From Brevibacillus_D fluminis_A (GTDB taxonomy: Bacteria; Bacillota; Bacilli; Brevibacillales; Brevibacillaceae): 64,000 bases of DNA. The notes beneath the pieces are model-generated. The model was not told the DNA's origin and searched no databases. It was given only the letters and a program-made list of their open reading frames with translations. Where the stretch lies: contig NZ_CM125436.1 of assembly GCF_052072235.1 (NCBI RefSeq), positions 5,822,001 through 5,886,000 of the forward strand, read 5' to 3'. The position numbers and the translations under genes were made by a program. Shown here in pieces: positions 33,799 to 42,695 of this stretch (positions are counted from its first letter, which is position 1; the number at the start of each line of letters is the position of its first letter).

Positions 33799-34500
33799 TT
33801 ACGCTGTTCCCCCCACGACGGGATTACGCAGCGTATAACCCAATCCGCGTCGCGTAATAATGTATTTCGGCTGGCTGGGATCATCCTCGATCTTTTCGCG
33901 CAGACGTCGAATCGTGACGTCGACGGTGCGTACATCGCCGTAGTAATCAAAACCCCAAACCGCCTGCAGCAAATGCTCGCGCGTCAAGACCTGGCCCTGG
34001 TGCCGCACCAAATACACCAGCAGCTCAAATTCACGATGCGTCAGATCGAGAATTTCGCCAAGTTTTGCTATCGTATACGAGTGCATGTCGATTTCCAGCT
34101 CATGCACGCGCAGCAAGTGACCGTCACGGTCCGTTTGTTTCGGTTTTTGTCGGCGCAGATGCGCCTTCACGCGAGCAACCAGCTCACGCGCGGAAAAAGG
34201 CTTCGTCACGTAGTCGTCGGCGCCCAGCTCCAGTCCCAGCACCTTATCCAGCTCCGAGTCTTTCGCCGTCAGCATGATGATCGGCATGTCGAACGATTGG
34301 CGGACAGCACGGCAAACATCCATCCCATCGCGTCCCGGCAGCATCACATCGAGCAAGATCAAATCCGGCTTCTCGATTTCCACCAATCGGACTGCCTCGT
34401 CGCCATCGTACGCGCAGACGACTTGGTACCCTTCCTTTTCAAGCGTAAATTTTAAAATATCGGCGATGGGCCGTTCATCATCGACTACCAGGAGTTTCAA
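33799..34500 (-). CDS. walR: WalR response regulator, OmpR family
   Basis: This is the essential partner of WalK. The 233-residue product has a receiver domain with phosphoacceptor Asp in LILLDVMLPG (about 53) and conserved Thr and Lys (MLTAKDS, VTKPFSA). A winged-helix DNA-binding domain with VWGFDYYGDVRTVDVTIRRL follows. It is the first gene of the walRKHIJ operon; the promoter must lie within 34501-34590. Confidence 0.97.
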   Translation of the reverse strand: MKLLVVDDERPIADILKFTLEKEGYQVVCAYDGDEAVRLVEIEKPDLILLDVMLPGRDGMDVCRAVRQSFDMPIIMLTAKDSELDKVLGLELGADDYVTKPFSARELVARVKAHLRRQKPKQTDRDGHLLRVHELEIDMHSYTIAKLGEILDLTHREFELLVYLVRHQGQVLTREHLLQAVWGFDYYGDVRTVDVTIRRLREKIEDDPSQPKYIITRRGLGYTLRNPVVGGTA

Positions 34501-34591
34501 TCCTTTTCACACTCCTTTTTATGCAACTACGGCTCCACCAAAAGAAATAGCGCAGCCAATGTATCTACTATCAGTTCCACTTGCAAAAACG

Positions 34592-34629
34592 CTTTTCCTG
34601 CCCAAATCCGCACCCAGAAGCAGGAAAGG
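34592..34629 (-). terminator. intrinsic terminator of the M23 peptidase gene
   Basis: TTTCCTGC (34594-34601) pairs with GCAGGAAA (34620-34627). On the minus strand GCGTTTTTGC follows. It lies between the peptidase gene and walR. Confidence 0.7.
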
Positions 34630-34758
34630 GCCATCCTCATTTCTGAGTATGACCCTACCATCTTTTTATGTGATTCGCAAATTCAGCGAACCCCCATTTG
34701 TACCTATTTCGATTAAAAACGTCGTAACGTTTGTGTATTCATGTGTTCGTTTGATCGA

Positions 34759-36264
34759 TCAGCGGCTCAAGTATCTCATCGGGTTTTGCGGAACACCGTT
34801 TTTACGCACCTCGAAATGAAGGTGGACGCCTGTGGAATCGCCTGTAGAACCTTTTACACCGATTTCTTTCCCTTGCTCGACAACTTCGCCGACTCTTACC
34901 TCGATCTTGCTCAAATGACCATATAAAGTTTGCAGACCATTGCCATGGTCGATCAAAATCATGTTTCCATATCCGCCATGCCAGCCCGCTTCAACTACAC
35001 GGCCGTTATCGGCTGCACGCGCGATACCTGATCCCGCGATGTCGATTCCTGCATGCAAGCGTCCCCAGCGCGAACCGAATCCGCTGCTGATATAACCGCC
35101 AGCTGGCCAGCTGATGCGGCCTGTCCCGCGTGAAGGAATCACCTTGGAACCACGCTCGATGATTTTGGTTACCGGCTGTGCGATGACTTTTTGCGAAAGC
35201 ATTTCGCGGTCAACCACTTCGCCGTTTTCTCTCGTCACTTTGTATGTGACCTGTTTCTTTCCTTCTTTCCCTTCCTGAATGACCTTCGTTTCCCCTTTTG
35301 GCACTTTGGCATTCGTTCGGGTCTCTGTCGCATAGTCAATCATTTCATCCTGTTTCACTTCTTCTACAACCTGAACGGTCACTTTTGGGCGGATCGCCGT
35401 AACATTGATCTTCTGGCCCAACTGCAGCACGGTATTTTCATTCATGCCGGCATTGTTTGCATAAATATCTTTCGACGTAATTCCGTAACGCTTTGCGATG
35501 CATGTGATGCAGTCGCCTTCTTCAACCGTATGGACGACCTGTTGCGCTGTTCCTTTGCTCAGCAAAGCTTCCAGCTTGTCCGCAGTCAAAACTTCATCGG
35601 CAGGAACGGACTCTTCCTCCATACTGATTTCTTCTTTAAATTTCACCTGCTTGATGGCGCTGTTTTTTGCTACACTTTCCAGGGAAGCAGCGGCTACAGC
35701 TTTTTTACCGGAAGCGTTCAGTTTCACGCCGGATAGTCTGTCTTTGAGGGTGGCTAAAACGAGGTCAGCTTGCTCCTGGCTTGCCGCATACCCGACTACG
35801 TCACCGTTGACGATAATCTTGGTTGCTTGCACCTGGATTTTTGCCGTTTGATCTAACATTTTGAGTGTTGCTTCGTTGTCAAACTTTCCCTTATACAAAT
35901 TCTCTTCTGTAAAACTTATGTAGTCAGATAGCTTAAGGGTCAATCCGTTATGTTTTTCCTGCTCTTGTTGAAGTTTTTCTTTCTCCCATTGTCGAACCAC
36001 GTCAGGGCTGCTTACAATGCCCACTTCCTTGCCGTTCACGGAAACGTGGTAAACCGGGATGACATTCGACTGATAGTATGCGCTTGCGGCTGCTCCTCCG
36101 ACAACGGTGAGCACAAGACCTGCTGATACGGATAATGCGGCTTTTTTGTTGGTAGCTATGTATGTGGATGCAGTCTTTGTAATAGTTTTCGTATGATGAT
36201 TAATGGATTGAAGCATCGGTTTCGTTCGCTGCTTCAACCGTTCCATCCAGTTGGAAAACGACAT
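34759..36264 (-). CDS. M23 peptidoglycan endopeptidase with LysM and G5 domains
   Basis: This is a cell-wall hydrolase anchored by an N-terminal membrane segment (about 45-65). ATG 36264 follows ACAGGAGGGG. In the 501-residue product a LysM domain (about 245-295, TVEEGDCITCIAKRYGITSK) binds peptidoglycan. A G5 domain (about 300-375) and the C-terminal M23 lysostaphin-type peptidase follow, with zinc ligands visible as HAGIDIAG and HLHFEV. Its position just upstream of walRK makes it a likely WalR target, which is inferred from the known regulon type. Confidence 0.93.
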   Translation of the reverse strand: MSFSNWMERLKQRTKPMLQSINHHTKTITKTASTYIATNKKAALSVSAGLVLTVVGGAAASAYYQSNVIPVYHVSVNGKEVGIVSSPDVVRQWEKEKLQQEQEKHNGLTLKLSDYISFTEENLYKGKFDNEATLKMLDQTAKIQVQATKIIVNGDVVGYAASQEQADLVLATLKDRLSGVKLNASGKKAVAAASLESVAKNSAIKQVKFKEEISMEEESVPADEVLTADKLEALLSKGTAQQVVHTVEEGDCITCIAKRYGITSKDIYANNAGMNENTVLQLGQKINVTAIRPKVTVQVVEEVKQDEMIDYATETRTNAKVPKGETKVIQEGKEGKKQVTYKVTRENGEVVDREMLSQKVIAQPVTKIIERGSKVIPSRGTGRISWPAGGYISSGFGSRWGRLHAGIDIAGSGIARAADNGRVVEAGWHGGYGNMILIDHGNGLQTLYGHLSKIEVRVGEVVEQGKEIGVKGSTGDSTGVHLHFEVRKNGVPQNPMRYLSR

Positions 36265-36519
36265 TTTACCCCTCCTGTAATAAGATACCCCCATTGTTTT
36301 GTGCCTACTAGCTATTTGTAAAATGGTACTTTTTTCCTCTTTTGAAATGTCAAACAAATCTGACTATGTGCCTAAAGACAACAACTATGTCGAATTTACC
36401 ATAAAAAAGGTGCTTGCATCAAGTGTAAAATGCTGTCGAATAAGCTCAAAGAATAAGTTTAATAATATGGTCAATAAATGGTCATATTTTTATCCAACAG
36501 TTCAACAGGAGGGGTAGCA

Positions 36520-36888
36520 TTGGAGGAACGCAACATTTTGGCTGGTTTTTTTACGGAGGAAGATGCGGAAAAGGCCGCCAAGCAGCTGAAGCAAAAGGGC
36601 TTTGAAACCGTACAGGTAGATCACATCGGTTTGTTTCCGGGAGATGGATCGGATAAGATTATGAATCCCATTTCCGGGGAAATTCCCAGTCTCGGTTCCC
36701 TTACGCTTGCCGGTGATTTTTCGTCAAAAGACGCGAGCATTTTGGCAGCGGCAAATCCGAGTGCGAGCGGAATGGCTGACGGCTCCCATGACGGTGTCGG
36801 CAGAACCGTCTTACTGATTGCAGTCGTGCCGGAAGAAAGAGGCGATGAAGCTGTGGCAATTATCCGCGCATGTGGCGGAGAGGTGTAA
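36520..36888 (+). CDS. hypothetical protein (122 aa)
   Basis: The start TTG 36520 is placed by AGGAGGGG five bases upstream. The product begins with an alpha/beta unit (ILAGFFTEEDAEKAAKQLKQ) typical of small ferredoxin-like folds that sense or bind ligands, then a Gly/Ser-rich middle and a second unit (AVVPEERGDEAVAIIRACGG). I recognise no named family. It is divergent from the peptidase gene and ends at a terminator. Confidence 0.75.
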   Translation: MEERNILAGFFTEEDAEKAAKQLKQKGFETVQVDHIGLFPGDGSDKIMNPISGEIPSLGSLTLAGDFSSKDASILAAANPSASGMADGSHDGVGRTVLLIAVVPEERGDEAVAIIRACGGEV

Positions 36889-36956
36889 GTTAACTTCTAT
36901 CGATGACTTCTCAAGGATGAGCGACCGCGGTTTATAGGAAAGTTTTCTTGCTCTCC

Positions 36957-36988
36957 AGAATTCATAAGCGCGAACGCTTATAAATTCT
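36957..36988. repeat. dispersed palindrome family 2, copy 1
   Basis: AGAATTCATAAGCG (36957-36970) pairs with CGCTTATAAATTCT (36975-36988), one mismatch. Related copies are at 43768-43804 (right arm only well kept) and 58468-58499. Confidence 0.6.
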
Positions 36989-37014
36989 TTCGCGTAATAA
37001 AAAAGAGGAATGAA

Positions 37015-37045
37015 AGCCACCTTCTCTGCGAAAAGGAAGGTGGCT
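37015..37045 (+). terminator. terminator of the 36520 gene
   Basis: AGCCACCTTC (37015-37024) pairs perfectly with GAAGGTGGCT (37036-37045), followed by ATTTTG. Confidence 0.75.
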
Positions 37046-37071
37046 ATTTTGAATGAGCAATCATATGATGA

Positions 37072-37275
37072 CTAAACCTCTACCATTGAAGTAATATCGC
37101 GGAGAGCCAACCGGCGGATCGCTGTTTTCTTTTGCTCTTCTTCTTTTGGTTTGAGAATAAAGCATACATATCCTTTGCTGACGTGCGACATTGTTCCGGA
37201 GATTACCAGCCCGTTGAACATTTTAACCTCTACTTGTTTGCCTACCAGTGTCATTGCTTTTTGATCGAATCCCAT
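37072..37275 (-). CDS. small Sm-like-fold protein, function unknown
   Basis: ATG 37275 has GGGGTG about 8 bases upstream; the frame is open to 37332 without support. The 67-residue product (MTLVGKQVEVKMFNGLVISG...) has the strand pattern and Gly positions of small beta-barrel (LSm/DUF2642-like) proteins. It lies downstream of purA beyond the purA terminator, so it has a separate promoter. Function is unknown. Confidence 0.65.
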   Translation of the reverse strand: MGFDQKAMTLVGKQVEVKMFNGLVISGTMSHVSKGYVCFILKPKEEEQKKTAIRRLALRDITSMVEV

Positions 37276-37360
37276 TGATTCAGCACCCCATTCGCATTTG
37301 ATATGGGATACCATATGCCCAGATGGGCGCATCTGGTGTCTGTCCCCAAAACTGTGCTTG

Positions 37361-37401
37361 AGAAAAAAAAAGCAACCACTCGGACTACGAAGCGGTTGCT
37401 T
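37361..37401 (-). terminator. intrinsic terminator of purA
   Basis: AAGCAACC (37370-37377) pairs with GGTTGCTT (37394-37401). On the minus strand the stem is followed by a run of T residues (37361-37370). Confidence 0.88.
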
Positions 37402-37421
37402 TTGTTCAGAAACGGCACCAA

Positions 37422-38708
37422 TTACACGTAAATGCCGCGTACTACATTTGTTTGTTCACGGTCTGGTCCGACCGAGAAGATGGACAGCGGGATGCCAGTC
37501 AGCTGGGTAATACGCTCCACGTAGTGACGCGCATTCTCTGGCAAATCGTTAATGTTTTTCACGTTCGTGATGTCTTCTTGCCAACCTGGCAATTCTTCGT
37601 ACACAGGTTCACATTGAGCCAGCACCTTCAGGCTTGCCGGGAAGGACTCCAACACTTGACCGTTGTATTTGTAAGCCGTGCAGATCCGCAGTGTATCAAG
37701 CCCGCTCAGCGTGTCCAGCTTGGTGATCGCCAAACCGGTAATGCCACTGACGCGACGAGCATGACGAACGACCACGCTGTCGAACCAGCCGATGCGGCGC
37801 GGACGGCCTGTTGTCGTACCGTATTCCGCACCCACTTCACGGATTTGGTCGCCAACTTCATCATGCAGCTCAGTTGGGAATGGACCGTCGCCTACACGAG
37901 TGGTGTACGCTTTCGCTACCCCGATCACTTGATGGATCTTGGATGGACCTACACCAGAACCGATGGTTACGCCGCCGGCAATCGGGTTGGACGATGTAAC
38001 ATATGGGTACGTCCCTTGGTCGATATCGAGCAGAACGCCTTGCGCGCCTTCAAACAGCACACGGCTTCCGTTGTCGATTTTATCGTTCAATACGACAGAC
38101 GTATCGGTTACATAGGGACGAATGATTTCTGCATAACCCAAGTATTCTTCCAGGACTTCGTTCAAATCAAAGCCTGTGGTGTCATACATTTTTTCAAACA
38201 GACGGTTTTTCTCAGCCAGGTTGCGTTCCAGCTTGGCTTTGAACTCTTCCGGATCGAGCAGGTCAGCGATACGAATACCGATGCGCGCCGCTTTATCCAT
38301 GTATGCAGGTCCGATCCCTTTGCGAGTCGTACCGATTTTGTTCGAGCCTCTGCTGTCTTCTTCCACGCTGTCCAATTTGATATGGTACGGCATGATGACG
38401 TGAGCGCGATCGCTGACACGCAGATTATCCGTAGAGACACCAAAGCCATGGAGGTATTCCAATTCGGTTACAAACGCTTTTGGATCGATAACCATACCAT
38501 TACCGATCACACAAATTTTGTCTTTATAAAAGATACCGGACGGAATCAAGTGAAGCTTGTATTTCTGCCCACCAAAAATAATGGTATGCCCAGCATTGTT
38601 ACCACCTTGGTAACGCGCTACAACCTCAGCGCTTTCCGCCAGATAATCCGTAATCTTACCTTTACCTTCATCGCCCCATTGGGTTCCGACGACAACAACT
38701 GTTGACAT
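37422..38708 (-). CDS. purA: adenylosuccinate synthetase
   Basis: PurA joins IMP and aspartate with GTP to make adenylosuccinate, the first AMP-specific step. ATG 38708 follows AGGAGGTG. The 428-residue product has the P-loop-like start GTQWGDEGKGK, the catalytic QGGNNAGHT, and GTTTGRPRRIGWFD further on. It is transcribed alone from a strong promoter with two PurBox sequences upstream, so purine control by PurR is likely. Confidence 0.98.
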   Translation of the reverse strand: MSTVVVVGTQWGDEGKGKITDYLAESAEVVARYQGGNNAGHTIIFGGQKYKLHLIPSGIFYKDKICVIGNGMVIDPKAFVTELEYLHGFGVSTDNLRVSDRAHVIMPYHIKLDSVEEDSRGSNKIGTTRKGIGPAYMDKAARIGIRIADLLDPEEFKAKLERNLAEKNRLFEKMYDTTGFDLNEVLEEYLGYAEIIRPYVTDTSVVLNDKIDNGSRVLFEGAQGVLLDIDQGTYPYVTSSNPIAGGVTIGSGVGPSKIHQVIGVAKAYTTRVGDGPFPTELHDEVGDQIREVGAEYGTTTGRPRRIGWFDSVVVRHARRVSGITGLAITKLDTLSGLDTLRICTAYKYNGQVLESFPASLKVLAQCEPVYEELPGWQEDITNVKNINDLPENARHYVERITQLTGIPLSIFSVGPDREQTNVVRGIYV

Positions 38709-38772
38709 CGACAAACACCTCCTGATCCTAGTTTCCTAGTCATATTTCTTATCTAGGCAAACAAACAATCTT

Positions 38773-38850
38773 AGTGTACTAAACCCGTTCCACGATGTCA
38801 ACGAAAAAACCGAACAATAAAAATACACTTCTGCATTAAGGTTCGGAATA
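38773..38850 (-). promoter_or_regulatory. purA promoter with paired PurR boxes
   Basis: On the minus strand -35 TTGACA (38796-38801) and -10 TACACT (38773-38778) are 17 bases apart. Upstream, AAAACCGAACAAT (38806-38818) matches the PurBox consensus AWWWCCGAACWWT. A second, inverted and slightly imperfect box lies at 38838-38850 (read inverted, TATTCCGAACCTT). Paired inverted PurBoxes are the normal PurR operator. Confidence 0.82.
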
Positions 38851-38857
38851 TAAATGA

Positions 38858-38892
38858 AAAAAAGAAGAAACGCCCGATTGCGGCATTTCTTC
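38858..38892 (-). terminator. intrinsic terminator of dnaB
   Basis: On the minus strand GAAGAAATGCC (38882-38892) pairs with GGCGTTTCTTC (38864-38874), one mismatch, followed by TTTTTTTC. Confidence 0.8.
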
Positions 38893-38907
38893 TCGTTCAA
38901 GATGTAT

Positions 38908-40257
38908 TTAGCTGGCCTGATCCCGATAGCGGTGATCCAGGCTGACGAACTTGTTGAACTCTTTCAAAAAGGCCAACTCTACCGTACCAGTCGGGCCGTT
39001 ACGTTGCTTTGCGATAATGACCTCGATGATGTTTTTGCTTTCCGATTCTCTGTCATAGTAGTCGTCACGATACAAGAACGCAACGATATCCGCATCCTGC
39101 TCGATCGAACCGGATTCGCGGATGTCAGACATCATCGGACGTTTGTCCTGCCGCTGCTCTACCGAACGGCTCAGCTGGGACAAAGCGATGACGGGGACGT
39201 TCAATTCACGTGCGATCCCTTTCAACGTTCGGGAAATCTCGGAAACTTCCTGTTGCCGGTTGTCCCCTTTCCCGCGCCCTTGGATCAGCTGCAAGTAATC
39301 GATCAGAATCATCCCCAAGCCGCGCTCGGTCTGCAATCTCCGGCATTTTGCCCGGATGTCCTGAACCGTTACCCCAGGGGTATCATCAATGTAGATCGGC
39401 GCCTTCGCAAGCGTCCCGATCGCCATCGTCAGCTTTTGCCAGTCATCTTCCTCCAGATTCCCTGTCCGCATCTTGGACGCATCCAGGTTCCCTTCGGCGC
39501 ACAGCATACGCTGAACCAGCTGGGAGGCACCCATCTCCAACGAAAAGATCGCGACCGTCTCATTCGCGCGAGCCGCGATGTTTTGCGCCACATTGAGGGC
39601 GAAGGCCGTTTTCCCTACGGATGGACGAGCGGCCAGGATAATCAGGTCAGAACGTTGGAAGCCTGCAGTCATTCTGTCCAAATCCGGGTACCCGGAAGGA
39701 ATCCCGGTGATGTCGCCCTTTCGTTGGCTCATGAACTCGATGCGCTCATACGTCTCGAGCAAAACGTCCCGAATCGGTGCAAAACCGCCGCTATTGCGGT
39801 TTTGCGCAATTTCCATGATGTATTTTTCGGCATCCGCGATGATTTCCGTTACCTCATCATCACGGCCATAACCGTCATTCGCAATTTTCGTCGCCGTATG
39901 AATCAATCGCCGCAAAAGCGACTTTTCTTCAACAATCTTGGCGTAATACTCGATATTCGCTGCGGTCGGCACCGATCCGGACAAACTTGTCAGATACGCG
40001 ACGCCGCCAACTTCATCAAGCAACTTACTATCCTGCAGATCGGCAGTCACTGTCACGAGGTCGACAGGCTCTCCTTTTTCATACAGGTCCAGCATCGTTT
40101 GAAATATGCGTTGGTGCGAAGGCTTGTAAAAGTCTTCGGGCCGCAGCAACTCGATAGCCGTGATGAGAGCTTCCTTCGCCAAGAAAACGGCACCTAAAAC
40201 GGATTGCTCAGCTTCAATGTTTTGCGGTGGCACTCGGTCCAAAAACAGGTCGCTCAC
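38908..40257 (-). CDS. dnaB: replicative DNA helicase
   Basis: This hexameric helicase unwinds DNA at the replication fork (named dnaC in B. subtilis). The 449-residue product has the DnaB N-domain (about 8-110) and the RecA-like ATPase domain with Walker A ARPSVGKTAFAL (about 209-220) and Walker B GMILIDYLQLI. GTG 40257 follows GAGGGGTGTG. It lies 23 bases after rplI, completing the common gdpP-rplI-dnaB order. Confidence 0.98.
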   Translation of the reverse strand: MSDLFLDRVPPQNIEAEQSVLGAVFLAKEALITAIELLRPEDFYKPSHQRIFQTMLDLYEKGEPVDLVTVTADLQDSKLLDEVGGVAYLTSLSGSVPTAANIEYYAKIVEEKSLLRRLIHTATKIANDGYGRDDEVTEIIADAEKYIMEIAQNRNSGGFAPIRDVLLETYERIEFMSQRKGDITGIPSGYPDLDRMTAGFQRSDLIILAARPSVGKTAFALNVAQNIAARANETVAIFSLEMGASQLVQRMLCAEGNLDASKMRTGNLEEDDWQKLTMAIGTLAKAPIYIDDTPGVTVQDIRAKCRRLQTERGLGMILIDYLQLIQGRGKGDNRQQEVSEISRTLKGIARELNVPVIALSQLSRSVEQRQDKRPMMSDIRESGSIEQDADIVAFLYRDDYYDRESESKNIIEVIIAKQRNGPTGTVELAFLKEFNKFVSLDHRYRDQAS

Positions 40258-40280
40258 GTCACACCCCTCATTCGTATCAA

Positions 40281-40724
40281 TTATTCTTCCACTACATGGA
40301 CTTTCAAAACAGCCGACACATCATGGTACAGCTTTGCTTTGACTTCGGTAACGCCAAGGGCGCGGATCGAATCCATATCCAGCTTGCGTTTGTCCAGCTT
40401 GATCTTGAACTGATCCTCCAATGCTTCCGCCACTTGCTTGCTGGAAATCGCACCGAACAAACGGCCGCCTTCTCCTGCTTTCGCCTTGATCTTAACAGTC
40501 AATTCGTTCAGTTTCAATGCCAATTCCTGTGCATCCTGTTTTTCGCGCTCTTTGCGCTTTTCCTCGCTCTTTTGCTGCGCTTCCAGCGTTTTCATGTTGC
40601 CTTCTGTCGCTTCCTTGGCAAGGCCTTTTGGAAAGAGGAAGTTACGTGCATACCCCTCGGAAATTTCTTTCAGCTCGCCTTTTTTGCCTTGACCCTTCAC
40701 ATCTTTTAAGAAAATGACTTTCAT
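40281..40724 (-). CDS. rplI: 50S ribosomal protein L9
   Basis: This is a large-subunit protein that spans from the L1 stalk base towards the neighbouring ribosome. The 147-residue product has the typical N-domain (MKVIFLKDVKGQGKKGELKE, then FLFPKGLA), the long central helix and the C-domain. The start follows AAAGGAGGTC. It lies between gdpP and dnaB in the same direction, with an 18-base gap after gdpP. Confidence 0.98.
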   Translation of the reverse strand: MKVIFLKDVKGQGKKGELKEISEGYARNFLFPKGLAKEATEGNMKTLEAQQKSEEKRKEREKQDAQELALKLNELTVKIKAKAGEGGRLFGAISSKQVAEALEDQFKIKLDKRKLDMDSIRALGVTEVKAKLYHDVSAVLKVHVVEE

Positions 40725-40742
40725 GGCAAAAGACCTCCTTTA

Positions 40743-42680
40743 TCATAACGCGTCAATGACTTCTTTTAACCGTCTGACCGCTTCGTTCAGACTGATGCCC
40801 TCAATCTGTGTCGCTGCCCCAGTCAGATGTCCTCCGCCGCCAAGCTGCTCCATGATCGACTGGACGTTGATGTCGCCCAGGGATCGGGCGCTGATCATGA
40901 CGGTATCATCGGACCGTTTTGCGACGACAAATGCCGCTTGAATCCCGGATAGCGTAAGCAGCACTTCCGCCGCTTGTGCGACCTGCACCTGCGTGTAGCT
41001 CTCCTGCGGATTGCCGACAGCGATCGCCATATTCGTATGGTAAATTTCCGTATTCATCACGATTCGAGCCCGTTTGACAAAGTTGCTCAAATCCTCTTTG
41101 AGATAGCGCTGCACCGTAGCGGTATCCGCGCCATTTCGCCGCAGGAAGGAAGCAGCCTCAAATGTACGCGACCCTGTGCGGAAAGCAAAGCTCTTCGTAT
41201 CGACAACAATCCCGGCCAAAAGCGCGGTCGCGATCAGTGTGTCGATATTGATCCGGTCGCTTTGGTACTGCAATAGCTCGGTGACAAGCTCCGCAGTGGA
41301 GGATGCGTACGGCTCGAGATAGATCAGCACCGGATCTTCAATGAATTCTTCCGAGCGGCGATGATGGTCAATCACCACGATCCGGCTTGTTTCATACAGC
41401 AAACGCGGTTCGATCACCAGCGACGGACGATGCGTGTCGACGACGACGAGCAAGGTGCGCCCTGTAATCAACCGCAAAGCCTGCTCGGGCGTGATAAAGC
41501 TTTCTGCAAGCTCGGGGCTGCCGTTAATCTCCTTCATCAATCGCTCGATGGAAGGATTGATTTCATCAAGTACAACGTAAGCGGGCTTATTATGCACCTG
41601 GACCGTTTTCAACACGCCCAAGGACGCGCCGATCGAGTCCATATCGGATTGCTTGTGTCCCATCACGATGACTTGCTCTGCTTCGTGAATCAAATCGCGC
41701 AGCGCGTGAGCGATAACCCTTGCCCGTACGCGGGTGCGCTTTTCGACAGCATTTGACTTGCCGCCGTAGAACGTGATTTTGTTCCCTGACTTCACGGCAG
41801 CCTGGTCGCCGCCGCGGCCAAGCGCAATATCGAGGCTGGACTGAGCAATTTGGCCTAGTTCCATATGGGAGGTAACGCCAGCCCCGATCCCGATGCTGAG
41901 CGTGATCGGAATCTTGTTGTCAGCCGTCATCTCCCGCACGACATCGAGAATGTCAAAGCGGGTTTCCTCCAGCTTATCCAACGTTTGACGGTCCATCATG
42001 GCCAGGAACTTGTCGGCAGTCACCCTGCGCAAATAAACGCCATGCTTTGTCGCCCATTCGTTGATGACGCCGGAGACACTCGTCGACAGCAGCGTGCGGC
42101 TCTGATCGTCCATGACCTGTGCCAACTCGTCCAGGTTGTCCAGATGAATGATGCCGAGCACGGTCTTTTCCCGCTGGTAGCGGCCTTGCAATTCTTTTTG
42201 CTCGCTGATGTCGCGGAAATAGAGCAAGCGCTCCTCCAAACGAACGAGCACTTCGTATACATGATCATTAAATGAAAATTCAATTCGTTTTTGATCCGGT
42301 TTCAAGACCAGTCCAGGCAGCACGTCAGCCAAGTTTTTTCCGATCAAGGACTCTTCGTCCGCGATGACCTGCATCAGCGGATTGGTCCACTCAATCGTTT
42401 TTTCTTCATTAAAGAGAACGATCCCGATCGGCATTTCCTGGATGACGCCGTCCCCCGCCTTTTTTACACGATGGGAGATGGTTGCCAAATAAAGGCGCAA
42501 ATCTTGTTGAAACCCTTTTTCCGCCTGCAATGCGAATAAAATAAGCCCGATCAGGCAAACGATGCCGATAGCCCCATACATCCAATGAAACAGTGTCAAA
42601 ATCGCTAACAGCAGCAAGCAAAAGCTGAGAGCTAAAACCATATGCAGCCCATACCAACGCTTCAATAGAAACTTGGGCAT
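40743..42680 (-). CDS. gdpP: cyclic-di-AMP phosphodiesterase GdpP
   Basis: GdpP degrades c-di-AMP, the second messenger for potassium and cell-wall homeostasis. The 645-residue product has two N-terminal membrane segments (about 12-50), a PAS domain (about 80-160) and a degenerate GGDEF domain (about 165-300). The DHH/DHHA1 hydrolase domain follows with GHKQSDMDSIG, VVDTHRPS, VIDHHRR and GGGGHLTGAA. All DHH motifs are intact. It is called yybT in B. subtilis. It lies 15 bases behind the DUF2232 gene. Confidence 0.97.
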   Translation of the reverse strand: MPKFLLKRWYGLHMVLALSFCLLLLAILTLFHWMYGAIGIVCLIGLILFALQAEKGFQQDLRLYLATISHRVKKAGDGVIQEMPIGIVLFNEEKTIEWTNPLMQVIADEESLIGKNLADVLPGLVLKPDQKRIEFSFNDHVYEVLVRLEERLLYFRDISEQKELQGRYQREKTVLGIIHLDNLDELAQVMDDQSRTLLSTSVSGVINEWATKHGVYLRRVTADKFLAMMDRQTLDKLEETRFDILDVVREMTADNKIPITLSIGIGAGVTSHMELGQIAQSSLDIALGRGGDQAAVKSGNKITFYGGKSNAVEKRTRVRARVIAHALRDLIHEAEQVIVMGHKQSDMDSIGASLGVLKTVQVHNKPAYVVLDEINPSIERLMKEINGSPELAESFITPEQALRLITGRTLLVVVDTHRPSLVIEPRLLYETSRIVVIDHHRRSEEFIEDPVLIYLEPYASSTAELVTELLQYQSDRINIDTLIATALLAGIVVDTKSFAFRTGSRTFEAASFLRRNGADTATVQRYLKEDLSNFVKRARIVMNTEIYHTNMAIAVGNPQESYTQVQVAQAAEVLLTLSGIQAAFVVAKRSDDTVMISARSLGDINVQSIMEQLGGGGHLTGAATQIEGISLNEAVRRLKEVIDAL

Positions 42681-42695
42681 TCCTTCAGCCCCTCT

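Noticed and set aside
32230..34455. Very long plus-strand open frame opposite walK/walR
   Set aside because: It is antisense to the strongly conserved walRK genes, has no ribosome site, and has a composition (His/Gln/Arg-rich) typical of a shadow frame.
38854..40197. 447-codon plus-strand frame opposite dnaB
   Set aside because: Shadow of dnaB; begins inside the dnaB terminator.
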